Shown here in pieces: positions 17,392-24,775 of a DNA stretch of 34,868 nucleotides. The first letter of the stretch is position 1; every line of letters begins with the position of its first letter. Origin of the DNA: an uncultured beta proteobacterium. GTDB lineage: Bacteria; Pseudomonadota; Gammaproteobacteria; Burkholderiales; Burkholderiaceae_C. A program made the position numbers and the translations under genes. A model generated the notes under the pieces. It was given only the letters and a program-made list of their open reading frames with translations, searched no databases and was not told where the DNA came from. The DNA lies in contig CAIVHU010000238.1 of NCBI GenBank assembly GCA_903905735.1, forward strand, positions 1 to 34,868, in the 5' to 3' direction.

Positions 17392-18234
17392 TCAAGGTGC
17401 GCCAAAGCCGAACCGGGCCAACACGGCTTGTCCCTCGGGGGCCAATAAAGCCTTGGCAAACGCGCTGGCGGCTGGGGATACGTTCTGGCGCACGGTCATA
17501 CCATAGGCCGCGCCGACCGTGAGTTCCGGCGGCAGTTGCACCACTTTCAGGCGGGGCACTTCCTTTTGCGCGGCCACGGCGTTGGTGCAATAGGTCAGAA
17601 ACACATCCACATCCCCTTTGTCCATGATCCAGGCATAGACCAGCCGCCCCTCGGGAGGTTGTGGTGAATTCGCCGCGCCAACCAGCTTTTGTGCCTTGGT
17701 GCTGAGGGTGGCAAACGCGCCGGGTTGAAGTGCATCAACTTTCTCAAACAGGGTCCAGGCGTAATCACCCGACGGGTCGGCCTTGGGTGTGGAGATACCC
17801 AGCCGCACATCTGGCCGCAGCAGTGTGGCCAACAAGGTGGCCGGAGTGGCGTTGAGTTTGTCGCTGGTCAGGGCGCACAAGGTGTTGCGCGCAAACACGG
17901 TGGAAGGCTGCCAGCCGCCCCGGCTTGCCAGACGTTGCGGGTGCTCGTTGTCAGCGGAGGCAAACACCTGTGCGGCCTCGCCTTTCTCGATGCGTTCACG
18001 CAGCAGGCCCGAGGCACCAAAGGTCAAGGCGATTTTCTGGCCTGTGCGTGTTTCGTGGTCTTTGGCGATGGCGGTCAGCGCACCGCGCAGGCTACCTGCT
18101 GCATAGACTGAGACGGCAACGGCTGCGGTGAGTGGAATCGGCGTGGGTTTCTCGACGCTGGCGCAACCGGCCAGGGCCACCACCAGTAGACCCGGCAGTA
18201 CCTTGTTCAAGAATATCGTCACATTCGACTTCAT
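17392..18234 (-). CDS. ModA-like molybdate/tungstate-binding lipoprotein
   Basis: This 280-residue protein is a periplasmic binding protein of the ModA type. The signal sequence ends with the lipobox LAGC (Cys24), so it is membrane-anchored. The mature part begins with the ModA-like SVYAAGSLRGALTAIA and continues with LTFGASGLLRERIEKGEAAQVFASAD, the region that forms the oxyanion pocket in ModA. The start at 18234 overlaps the tupA stop in an ATGA, so this is the fourth gene of the tup operon. A longer frame to 18534 only runs into tupA. No second permease or ATPase is nearby; it may feed the TupBC transporter with another oxyanion, or bind tungstate itself. Ligand choice cannot be read from sequence. 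Confidence 0.83.
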   Translation of the reverse strand: MKSNVTIFLNKVLPGLLVVALAGCASVEKPTPIPLTAAVAVSVYAAGSLRGALTAIAKDHETRTGQKIALTFGASGLLRERIEKGEAAQVFASADNEHPQRLASRGGWQPSTVFARNTLCALTSDKLNATPATLLATLLRPDVRLGISTPKADPSGDYAWTLFEKVDALQPGAFATLSTKAQKLVGAANSPQPPEGRLVYAWIMDKGDVDVFLTYCTNAVAAQKEVPRLKVVQLPPELTVGAAYGMTVRQNVSPAASAFAKALLAPEGQAVLARFGFGAP

Positions 18235-19094
18235 TTGGCCGCGTTCGGGAAGAACAACTGTTCCCCGCCAATTTTGTAGTTGGCAATCACGGTCTGGCCG
18301 GGGGCGGTGGTTAGCCAGTCGATGAATTTCTGCCCCTCGGCCACCTTGACCTGCGGGTATTTGGCCGGGTTCACCAGCATCACACCGTATTGGTTGAACA
18401 GCCGCTTGTCGCCTTCCACCAGAATCGCCAGGTCGCCACGGTTCTTGAAGTTCAGCCAGGTGCCGCGATCGGCCAGCACATAAGCACCAGTGCTCGATGC
18501 CATGTTCAGCGCCGGGCCCATGCCGCAGCCGCAAGATTTGTAGCCGGTGCCAGCTTTGTCTGTCAGGTCGGCCATCTTCCAGAAGCGAAGCTCGGCCGCG
18601 TTGGTGCCGCTCTTGTCGCCGCGCGAGATGAAGTCGGCGTTAGCTTCGGCAATCTTTTTGAATGCCTCGACGATATCGTTGCCGCGTGTGTTGGCGGGGT
18701 CGGCCTTCGGCCCGATCAGCACAAAGTCGTTGTACATGACTTCAAAGCGCTTGACGACAAAGCCCTCGGCGACGATTTTTTCCTCGGCCACCTTGTCGTG
18801 CACAAACAGCACATCCGCATCACCCCGGCGTCCCATGTCGATGGCTTGGCCAGTGCCCACGGCGACCACCTTCACGTCGATGCCGGTGGCCTTTTTGAAC
18901 TCAGGCAACAGGTAGCCAAACAGGCCGGACTGCTCGGTGGAGGTGGTCGACGCCACCACGATCGACGGTGACTGCGCCTGCGCGCTGGCCCCGAAACCGA
19001 TAGAAGCTACGATAAACGTAGCTGCCAGCGCTTTATTTAAAAGGGCTAGAGGCCTAAAAGGCACATAATTCAAGTACAGTTTCAATGCTTTCAC
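18231..19094 (-). CDS. tupA: TupA: tungstate-binding periplasmic protein
   Basis: This 287-residue protein shows TupA landmarks: VVASTTSTEQSGLFGYLLPEF at the mature N terminus (the TTS-type oxyanion motif), VGTGQAIDMGRRGDADVLFVHD, and FISRGDKSGTNAAELRFW. TupA binds tungstate with very high affinity and hands it to TupBC. A GTG start at 19094 overlaps the tupC stop (GTGA) and has AAGGAG seven bases upstream. The signal peptide runs to about ASAQA (36-41). Its first half, roughly residues 8-30, is encoded by intergenic repeat copy D, which is unusual. The stop overlaps the next gene, the ModA-like lipoprotein. A PstS- or WtpA-type protein is an alternative, but the motifs favour TupA. Confidence 0.9.
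   Translation of the reverse strand: MKALKLYLNYVPFRPLALLNKALAATFIVASIGFGASAQAQSPSIVVASTTSTEQSGLFGYLLPEFKKATGIDVKVVAVGTGQAIDMGRRGDADVLFVHDKVAEEKIVAEGFVVKRFEVMYNDFVLIGPKADPANTRGNDIVEAFKKIAEANADFISRGDKSGTNAAELRFWKMADLTDKAGTGYKSCGCGMGPALNMASSTGAYVLADRGTWLNFKNRGDLAILVEGDKRLFNQYGVMLVNPAKYPQVKVAEGQKFIDWLTTAPGQTVIANYKIGGEQLFFPNAAK
19004..19070 (+). repeat. Intergenic-type repeat copy D, inside tupA
   Basis: Carries CGTAGCTGCCAGCGCTTTAT and then AAGGGCTAGAGGCC, matching the intergenic copies. It lies within the tupA coding region, antisense to it, and codes for much of the signal peptide (about residues 8-30). Confidence 0.7.
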
Positions 19095-19810
19095 AGGGTT
19101 TCTCCTTTGACAAAAAAATGGGCCGCCGGGTAGCGCTGCTGCAGCAACGGCCCGCTGAAAAAATCATTCACCGACAAGTCTGCCAGCACGTGGCCCGCTT
19201 CAAGATACAGCACGCGGCTGGCCAGGCGTTTGACCTGGCCGAGATTGTGGCTGGCAAAAATCAGTGTCGAAGCTGGGCTTTGCTGCGCAAACTCATGCAT
19301 CAGTGCCTCCACCTCATGCTTGGCGTGTGGGTCCAGGCTAGCCGTGGGTTCATCGAGCAGCAACACCTGGGGCTCCAGCGCCCAGGCACGCGCCATGGCC
19401 AGGCGCTGCTGCTGCCCGCCTGATAAAGATCGCGCCTGGCGCTGCGCCAGGTCGGCCAGACCGACCCGCTGCAGCGCCACCTGAGCACGCGCCATGGCCC
19501 GCGCCCAGGGCGTGCCACGCAGCCACGCCCCCAGGGCCACGTTAGCCTGTACGCTCAGGCGCATCAGATACGGTTTCTGGAACAGCATGGCCTGGTTCAA
19601 TGCCGCCGGGCTGCTGAACTGACCCGCAGTAGGTCGAATCAAGCCATGCAAGACGCGCAACAAGGTACTTTTGCCACAACCATTGGCACCCACCAGCGCC
19701 AGACGTTCACCCGGCTGGATGCTCAAATTCACCTCAGAAAGCGCTCGCACACCGCGCGCGGCTGCGCCAAACTGCACGCCCACGCCTGCCAGTTCAAACA
19801 GCGCGCTCAT
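19091..19810 (-). CDS. tupC: TupC: tungstate ABC transporter ATP-binding protein
   Basis: This 239-residue ABC ATPase powers tungstate import. Walker A is GANGCGKST (about 37-45), the signature is LSGGQQQRLAMARA, Walker B is VLLLDEP, and the switch histidine is in FASHNLG. No C-terminal TOBE domain is present, so it lacks the oxyanion-sensing tail found in ModC; its length fits TupC. GAGGAG upstream of the ATG overlaps the end of tupB, which ends 11 bases before. Its own stop overlaps the GTG of tupA. The gene order B-C-A on one strand is compact and clearly an operon. Confidence 0.9.
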   Translation of the reverse strand: MSALFELAGVGVQFGAAARGVRALSEVNLSIQPGERLALVGANGCGKSTLLRVLHGLIRPTAGQFSSPAALNQAMLFQKPYLMRLSVQANVALGAWLRGTPWARAMARAQVALQRVGLADLAQRQARSLSGGQQQRLAMARAWALEPQVLLLDEPTASLDPHAKHEVEALMHEFAQQSPASTLIFASHNLGQVKRLASRVLYLEAGHVLADLSVNDFFSGPLLQQRYPAAHFFVKGETL

Positions 19811-19820
19811 GCCCGGCTCC

Positions 19821-20561
19821 TCATACCGACACGCCGAGCACCGACGAGTTCACCGTGCCCGACTCCTGCGACTCACGCCAGCGTTTGAGCAGCGCGATCA
19901 GCGCATTGAGCAGCCACACCACCCCCAGCAGGATCAGGCCCAGGCCCAGCGCCAGCGGCAGGTCACCCTTACTTGTTTCCAGCGCAATCGCGGTCGTCAT
20001 GACACGCGTGAAGCCGTCAATGTTGCCGCCCACAATCATCACCGCCCCCACCTCCGACACCGCCCGGCCAAAGGCAGCTATGATCACCGTGAGCAGCGCG
20101 TAGCGCTCGTCCCAGGCCAGCAGCAGGCTGCGCAACAAGGGCCGCGCACCCAGCGACTGCAGTTGCTCGCCATGCTGTAGTTGCACATCTTCCACCACCT
20201 GGCGCGTCAACGCGGTAACCACCGGCAGTACCAGCACCGCTTGCGCCAGCACCATCGCCTTGAAGCTGAACAGCCAGCCCAGATAACCCAGCGGCCCGCT
20301 GCGCGACAGCAGCAGGTAAATCACCAGGCCCACCACCACCGAGGGCACGGCCAAGAACGTGTTGAGCAAGGTCAGCAGCAGGCCACGCCCGGCAAAGCGC
20401 GCCACCCCCAGCCAGGCCCCCAGCAGCAGCCCCAGCGCACATGCCATGGCGCTGGCACTGGCGCTGACCGCCAGCGACCGACCCACAATCGTGATTAGTT
20501 GGGTATCCAGGGAGGTGATGAGTTGCAACGCAGTGGCGGCGCTATCGATGAAGGTCGTCAT
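19821..20561 (-). CDS. tupB: TupB: tungstate ABC transporter permease
   Basis: This 246-residue inner-membrane permease has about five to six hydrophobic helices and the ABC EAA-type loop in the form AAFGRAVSEVGAVMIVGGNI near 170-190, characteristic of the TupB/ModB group. I start it at 20561 (MTTFIDSAATAL), which fits family length. An in-frame start at 20627 would nearly touch the divergent regulator and adds 22 residues without a membrane-protein character. No Shine-Dalgarno is apparent at the chosen ATG. It is the first gene of tupB-tupC-tupA-modA-like, so the operon promoter lies in the short 67-bp divergent gap. Confidence 0.88.
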   Translation of the reverse strand: MTTFIDSAATALQLITSLDTQLITIVGRSLAVSASASAMACALGLLLGAWLGVARFAGRGLLLTLLNTFLAVPSVVVGLVIYLLLSRSGPLGYLGWLFSFKAMVLAQAVLVLPVVTALTRQVVEDVQLQHGEQLQSLGARPLLRSLLLAWDERYALLTVIIAAFGRAVSEVGAVMIVGGNIDGFTRVMTTAIALETSKGDLPLALGLGLILLGVVWLLNALIALLKRWRESQESGTVNSSVLGVSV

Positions 20562-20581
20562 GCAAAAGGGGCTCGAACAAG

Positions 20582-20607
20582 ATGCGGTATCGTAGCCACC
20601 GACGCAT
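20582..20607. promoter_or_regulatory. Candidate operator between tupB and its regulator
   Basis: ATGCGGT (20582-20588) and ACCGACGCAT (ending 20607) make an inverted repeat with a small offset, placed centrally in the 67-bp gap between the divergent tupB and regulator starts. One protein bound here could control both genes. It does not match the enterobacterial ModE box closely. Confidence 0.35.
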
Positions 20608-20628
20608 TCACTGACCATATGAACCATC

Positions 20629-21777
20629 GTGCATAGGCTCCAACTCCATTACACCCTGTCACGCGATGCCAGCCCGGCGCTGGTGCGCAACCCGCTGATC
20701 GACCTGCTGCAGGCCGTCAGCAGCCAGGGCTCGATCTCGGGCGGCGCTCGGGCACTGGGTCTGAGCTACCGCCATGTATGGGGCGAACTCAAACGCTGGG
20801 AAAACGAACTCGGCTCGGAACTGCTGGTGTGGGAGAAGGGGCAGAACGCCCGGCTGACCGAGTTCGGCAACAAGCTGATGTGGGCCGAGCGCCAGGCGCA
20901 GGCCCGCTTGGCACCGCAAATTGAGGCGCTGCAGGCCGAACTAGAGCGCAGTTTTGCCCAGGCTTTTGACAGCCAGGTGCATGTGGTCACGCTGTATGCC
21001 AGCCACGACGACGCGCTGACGGCGCTGCGCGCCCACGCGCTGCAAAGCCCCACAGCCGCCACCGCCGATGTGCCAGTACAAAGCCGCCTGCATCTGGACA
21101 TCCGCTTCACCGGCAGCGTGGATGCGATTCGTGCGCTCAACGAGGGGCGTTGTGCCATGGCCGGATTTCACACCCTGCTGGGCAGCGGCAAAAAGACCCT
21201 GACCGAGCGCACCTACAAGCCCCTGCTGCAACCGGGCCAGCACAAGATCATTGGGTTTGCCCAGCGCACTCAGGGCCTGATGGTGCCGCGCGGCAATCCG
21301 CTGGGTTTGCACCGCCTGCAAGACGTGGTGCGAACGCGCGCGCGCTTTGCCAACCGCAGTCTGGGCAGCGGCACCCGGGTCGTGCTCGACGAGTTGCTGG
21401 TCCAAAACGGCTTGCAGGCCGACCAGTTGCGGGGCCATCAGCACACCGAACCCTCCCATGCCGCTGTGGCCCAGAGCGTGGCCGCAGGTCAACACGATGT
21501 GGGGCTGGGCATCGCCGCCGCAGCGGCGCAGGCCGGGCTGGACTTTGTCCCTCTGGCCGACGAGCGTTACCACCTGGTGTGCCTGAAGTCCGCCCTGGAG
21601 CAACCCGGTGTGCAACGCCTGCGCCAGTTGCTGCAGACACCCGAATGGCAACACACATTGGCCGGCCTGCCGGGTTACCAGGCGCTGCAAAGCGGCCAGG
21701 TGCTGTCGATGCGGCAGGTGTTGCCGTGGTGGGACTACCGCCAGCAAAAGCCCGCCGCCCCAGCCCACATGTCGTGA
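20629..21777 (+). CDS. ModE-type HTH regulator with C-terminal oxyanion-binding-like domain
   Basis: This 382-residue regulator begins with a ModE/LysR-like winged helix-turn-helix (about 20-85: GSISGGARALGLSYRHVWGELKRWENELGSELL). It continues with a coiled linker and ends, from about residue 115, in a periplasmic-binding-protein-like domain of the PBP_like family related to molybdate-binding proteins, instead of the TOBE domains of classical ModE. It is transcribed divergently from tupBCA, only 67 bp away. The inference is that it senses tungstate or molybdate and represses or activates the tup operon. The start is GTG; no in-frame ATG or Shine-Dalgarno is available upstream. Ligand specificity cannot be told from the sequence. 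Confidence 0.85.
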   Translation: MHRLQLHYTLSRDASPALVRNPLIDLLQAVSSQGSISGGARALGLSYRHVWGELKRWENELGSELLVWEKGQNARLTEFGNKLMWAERQAQARLAPQIEALQAELERSFAQAFDSQVHVVTLYASHDDALTALRAHALQSPTAATADVPVQSRLHLDIRFTGSVDAIRALNEGRCAMAGFHTLLGSGKKTLTERTYKPLLQPGQHKIIGFAQRTQGLMVPRGNPLGLHRLQDVVRTRARFANRSLGSGTRVVLDELLVQNGLQADQLRGHQHTEPSHAAVAQSVAAGQHDVGLGIAAAAAQAGLDFVPLADERYHLVCLKSALEQPGVQRLRQLLQTPEWQHTLAGLPGYQALQSGQVLSMRQVLPWWDYRQQKPAAPAHMS

Positions 21778-21787
21778 CGCCCGCTGA

Positions 21788-21809
21788 ACCTCAATTTTTT
21801 TGAGGCGGT
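21788..21809 (+). terminator. Weak hairpin after the ModE-like gene
   Basis: CCTCA and TGAGG (about 21789-21805) enclose a T-rich loop eleven bases after the stop codon. The stem is only 5 bp and the T-run is in the loop, so termination is uncertain. Confidence 0.3.
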
Positions 21810-21923
21810 TGCGCACATTTTTCAGGTCGCGCCTGGCAACTCACCCGCTAAACTTCAGCGTTTGGTTCTGCGTATCCTAAGGAAGGCCGTGGCCTTCTTC
21901 AAAAATCTAGAGTTGGAGACACC

Positions 21924-22532
21924 ATGCAAGCGCTATTAAAGCTATCAAACGCGATTGACGGACTCAACCGTTTTATTGGCAAACACGTCATCTGGCTGAT
22001 TCTGGCCTCCACAGCCATCAGCGCCATCAACGCCATCGTCCGCAAAGCCTTCAATGTCAGCTCCAATGCCTACTTAGAGGTGCAGTGGTACCTGTTTGCC
22101 GCCACTTTCATGCTGTGCTCGGCGTTCACCTTGCTTAACGGTGAACACGTCAAGATCGACGTGCTATACAGCCGCTTTAAAAAGCGCACACAGACCTGGA
22201 TCGACGTGTTTGGCTTCACCTTTTTCCTGTTGCCGTTTTGCAGCGCCATCATCTGGTTCAGCGTGCCATTTTTCCTGAAAGGTTTCAACAGCGGTGAAAT
22301 GTCAAGCAACGCCGGTGGCCTGATCCGCTGGCCGGTGTACGCCATGATGCCCCTGGGTTTCAGCCTGCTGTGGCTGCAGGGCATCTCGGAACTGATCAAG
22401 CGACTGGCTTTCCTCATGGGGCTGATTGACGACCCGACGGAAAAAGCATCCGGCAAAACCGCTGAAGAAGAACTGGCCGAAGCCATCCAGAAACTGGCTG
22501 AAGAAAAAGCCGCGCAAGCCAAAGCGGCCTAA
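21924..22532 (+). CDS. dctQ: TRAP transporter small permease subunit (DctQ)
   Basis: This 202-residue membrane protein has the four-helix DctQ pattern: helices near 20-38, 50-72, 90-112 and 130-152. It has the typical EVQWYLFAATFMLCSAFTLLNGEHVKIDVLY after the first helix. It forms the small membrane subunit of a sodium-coupled TRAP importer with DctM. The last 35 residues are charged and Ala/Glu/Lys rich, probably a cytoplasmic coiled coil. GGAG is placed upstream of the start. The dctM start follows 14 bases after the stop. The matching binding protein is probably the one at 26149-27240, encoded on the other strand beyond the oad genes. Confidence 0.9.
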   Translation: MQALLKLSNAIDGLNRFIGKHVIWLILASTAISAINAIVRKAFNVSSNAYLEVQWYLFAATFMLCSAFTLLNGEHVKIDVLYSRFKKRTQTWIDVFGFTFFLLPFCSAIIWFSVPFFLKGFNSGEMSSNAGGLIRWPVYAMMPLGFSLLWLQGISELIKRLAFLMGLIDDPTEKASGKTAEEELAEAIQKLAEEKAAQAKAA

Positions 22533-22546
22533 AGCCAGGAGCCCCC

Positions 22547-24340
22547 ATGGAATTTGTCGCAACCAACATTGCCCCCATCATGTTTGGCGGGTTGATCGTC
22601 TTTTTGCTGCTGGGTTTTCCAGTGGCTTTCAGCCTGGGTGCCTGCGGCCTATTCTTCGGCTTCGTCGGCATCCAACTCAACCTGTTGCCCGAAGCGCTGC
22701 TGCAGGCGCTGCCGCTACGCATTTTTGGCATCATGCAAAACGACACGCTGCTGGCGATTCCGTTTTTCACCCTGATGGGGCTGATTCTGGAGCGCAGCGG
22801 CATGGCCGAGGACTTGCTCGACACCATCGGCCAGCTGTTTGGCCCACTGCGTGGTGGCCTGGCCTTTGCGGTGATTTTTGTCGGCGCGCTGCTGGCCGCG
22901 ACCACCGGTGTAGTGGCGGCCTCGGTGATCTCGATGGGCCTGATCTCGCTGCCGATCATGCTGCGCTACGGCTATGACCGGCGCGTGGCATCCGGCGTGA
23001 TTGCCGCCTCCGGCACGCTAGCCCAAATCATCCCACCGTCGCTGGTGCTGATCATTCTGGCCGACCAGTTGGGCCGTAGCGTGGGCGAAATGTACAAGGG
23101 TGCATTCATTCCGGGCTTTGCCCTGATGACCATGTATTTCGGCTATGTCGTTTTGCTGACCTTTATCCGGCCGAGCTGGGTGCCCGCTTTGCCTGCCGAA
23201 GCACGCACCATCCGCGAGGACAACGGCAGCAGCGGCCTGCCGTCGCTGGGTGTTCTGACCGCACTGAGTGCCGGTTTGGCGATCTATCTGGGCCAGCATT
23301 ACGCACAGGTGCTCAGCTATCTCAAGGGCGAGCAGGTTTTGACGGTGGCGACTGATGAAACCATCGTGGTGTCGCTGTGCGCTGGCGTGGTGCTGGCTTT
23401 CGTCATTGCCGTGATCAACAAGGTGCTGCGTGCCGGGCTACTGTCGCGCATGGCCGAGCGGGTAACCTTTGTGCTGATTCCGCCGCTGCTGCTGATCTTT
23501 CTGGTGCTCGGTACGATTTTTCTGGGTGTCGCCACCCCCACCGAAGGCGGTGCCATGGGGGCCATGGGAGCCTTTTTGATGGCGGCCAGTCGCAAACGCC
23601 TGAGCATGAGTCTGCTCAAGCAGGCGTTGGCCTCCACTGCCAAGCTGTCGAGCTTTGTGGTGTTCATCCTGGTGGGCTCCACGGTCTTCAGCCTGGTGTT
23701 CCAAGGGATCGATGGCTCCAAGTGGGTCGAGCATCTGCTGACCGCTGTGCCAGGCGGTCAATTGGGCTTTTTGATTGTGGTCAATGTGCTGGTTTTCTTT
23801 TTGGCGTTTTTCCTCGACTTCTTTGAGCTGTCGTTCATCGTTGTGCCTTTGATTGGTCCGGTGGCTGAAAAGCTCGGCATCGACCTGGTCTGGTTCGGCG
23901 TGCTGCTGGGCGTGAACATGCAGACTTCGTTCATGCACCCGCCGTTCGGCTTTGCCCTGTTCTTCCTGCGCAGCGTGGCACCGGCCCGCGCTTACACCGA
24001 CAAACTCACCAAGAAGCTGATCCAGCCGGTCACCACCATGCAGATTTACTGGGGTGCCATTCCGTTTGTGATCATCCAGATCATCATGGTGGGTGCCATC
24101 ATTGCGTTCCCGGGCATTATCTCCAGTGGACTGGACAAGACAGAAAAGGTGGACCTGGACAAAGTAGGTGCCGAGATGATGGCCAATATGCCTCAAGAAG
24201 ACCCCAAGGCACCAGCGCCAGCCGCCGACAGTTCGGCACCCGAGGGCGCTGCGCCCGCGCCTGCGGAGCCTGCCTCCAGTGACCAGGCCAACGACGACCC
24301 GATGAAGGCCATGCAAGAGTCCATGAAGGCCAACAAATAG
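22547..24340 (+). CDS. dctM: TRAP transporter large permease subunit (DctM), mannitol/chloroaromatic type
   Basis: This 597-residue integral membrane protein has more than a dozen hydrophobic helices and the DctM signature blocks: FPVAFSLGACGLFFG, ASGTLAQIIPPSLVLIILADQLG, and FLGVATPTEGGAMGAMGAF. It is the sodium-symport channel part of the TRAP importer. It is longer than the usual 430 residues because of an extra central segment (about 220-300), as in the mannitol/chloroaromatic subclass, whose members often take 2-oxo or hydroxy acids. The C-terminal tail (about 545-597) is rich in Ala, Pro and acidic residues and looks disordered. AGGAG precedes the ATG. It is co-transcribed with dctQ and convergent with oadG. 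Confidence 0.9.
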   Translation: MEFVATNIAPIMFGGLIVFLLLGFPVAFSLGACGLFFGFVGIQLNLLPEALLQALPLRIFGIMQNDTLLAIPFFTLMGLILERSGMAEDLLDTIGQLFGPLRGGLAFAVIFVGALLAATTGVVAASVISMGLISLPIMLRYGYDRRVASGVIAASGTLAQIIPPSLVLIILADQLGRSVGEMYKGAFIPGFALMTMYFGYVVLLTFIRPSWVPALPAEARTIREDNGSSGLPSLGVLTALSAGLAIYLGQHYAQVLSYLKGEQVLTVATDETIVVSLCAGVVLAFVIAVINKVLRAGLLSRMAERVTFVLIPPLLLIFLVLGTIFLGVATPTEGGAMGAMGAFLMAASRKRLSMSLLKQALASTAKLSSFVVFILVGSTVFSLVFQGIDGSKWVEHLLTAVPGGQLGFLIVVNVLVFFLAFFLDFFELSFIVVPLIGPVAEKLGIDLVWFGVLLGVNMQTSFMHPPFGFALFFLRSVAPARAYTDKLTKKLIQPVTTMQIYWGAIPFVIIQIIMVGAIIAFPGIISSGLDKTEKVDLDKVGAEMMANMPQEDPKAPAPAADSSAPEGAAPAPAEPASSDQANDDPMKAMQESMKANK

Positions 24341-24352
24341 ATTGAATCGACT

Positions 24353-24375
24353 GCCTCGTCAAGGTTTGACGAGGC
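24353..24375. terminator. Hairpin between convergent dctM and oadG
   Basis: GCCTCGTCAA (24353-24362) and TTGACGAGGC (24366-24375) form a perfect 10-bp stem with a 3-base loop, in the 43-bp gap between two convergent genes. It has no long T-run on either side, yet the position suits a shared bidirectional terminator. Confidence 0.5.
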
Positions 24376-24383
24376 GGAGGCAC

Positions 24384-24758
24384 CTATCTCTTGGGGTTGC
24401 GCGGTGGTTGGTGCGACAGGTGTTGCGCCTGGCGACCAGCAGCGAGCCATCCGTCACCTTGCTTGGCGGGTTCAATGTGAAGAATACGGTGCTCACCGAC
24501 CATCGCAGAGATGGCGGCCACAATGACTGCGACATCCTCTTCCGGGATACCTGGATCCTCAACAGGCTGAGCTTGAGGTGCCACTGCCACCGCCAGGGCA
24601 ACTGGTCGTCGTGCTGCCAGCCAGGCCGCCATGCGGTTGAGCAGCGGAAACCCCGCGAGCAGAATACCAATGAACGAGATCACCAGAAAGCTCAGCACAA
24701 AGTCAATCAGGCTCAGGATCAGCGCGCCCTGCAGCGTGTCAGGAACGATGGAGTTCAT
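24384..24758 (-). CDS. oadG: Sodium-pumping decarboxylase gamma subunit (OadG-like)
   Basis: This 124-residue protein has one membrane helix (about 12-40) followed by a soluble part with AVIVAAISAMVGEHRILHIE (77-96), the short motif typical of OadG/MmdD-type gamma subunits. In oxaloacetate and methylmalonyl-CoA decarboxylases the gamma subunit joins the biotin/carboxyltransferase subunit to the membrane pump OadB. AAGGAG precedes its ATG, 17 bases after oadB, so the two form an operon. The C-terminal tail is basic and glutamine-rich and not obviously metal-binding. The alpha subunit gene is absent from the window, so the substrate is undefined. Confidence 0.75.
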   Translation of the reverse strand: MNSIVPDTLQGALILSLIDFVLSFLVISFIGILLAGFPLLNRMAAWLAARRPVALAVAVAPQAQPVEDPGIPEEDVAVIVAAISAMVGEHRILHIEPAKQGDGWLAAGRQAQHLSHQPPRNPKR

Positions 24759-24775
24759 TTGGGTACTCCTTCAGT

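Noticed and set aside
21834..21849. Possible -24/-12 promoter upstream of dctQ (TGGCAAC-N4-CCGC)
   Set aside because: The GG and GC spacing is right but the TT of the -12 part is missing. No sigma-54 activator or DctB/DctD pair is adjacent, so it is too weak to list.
23438..24316. 292-codon minus-strand frame opposite dctM
   Set aside because: It is antisense to transmembrane segments and has a His/Gln-rich composition typical of a shadow frame.
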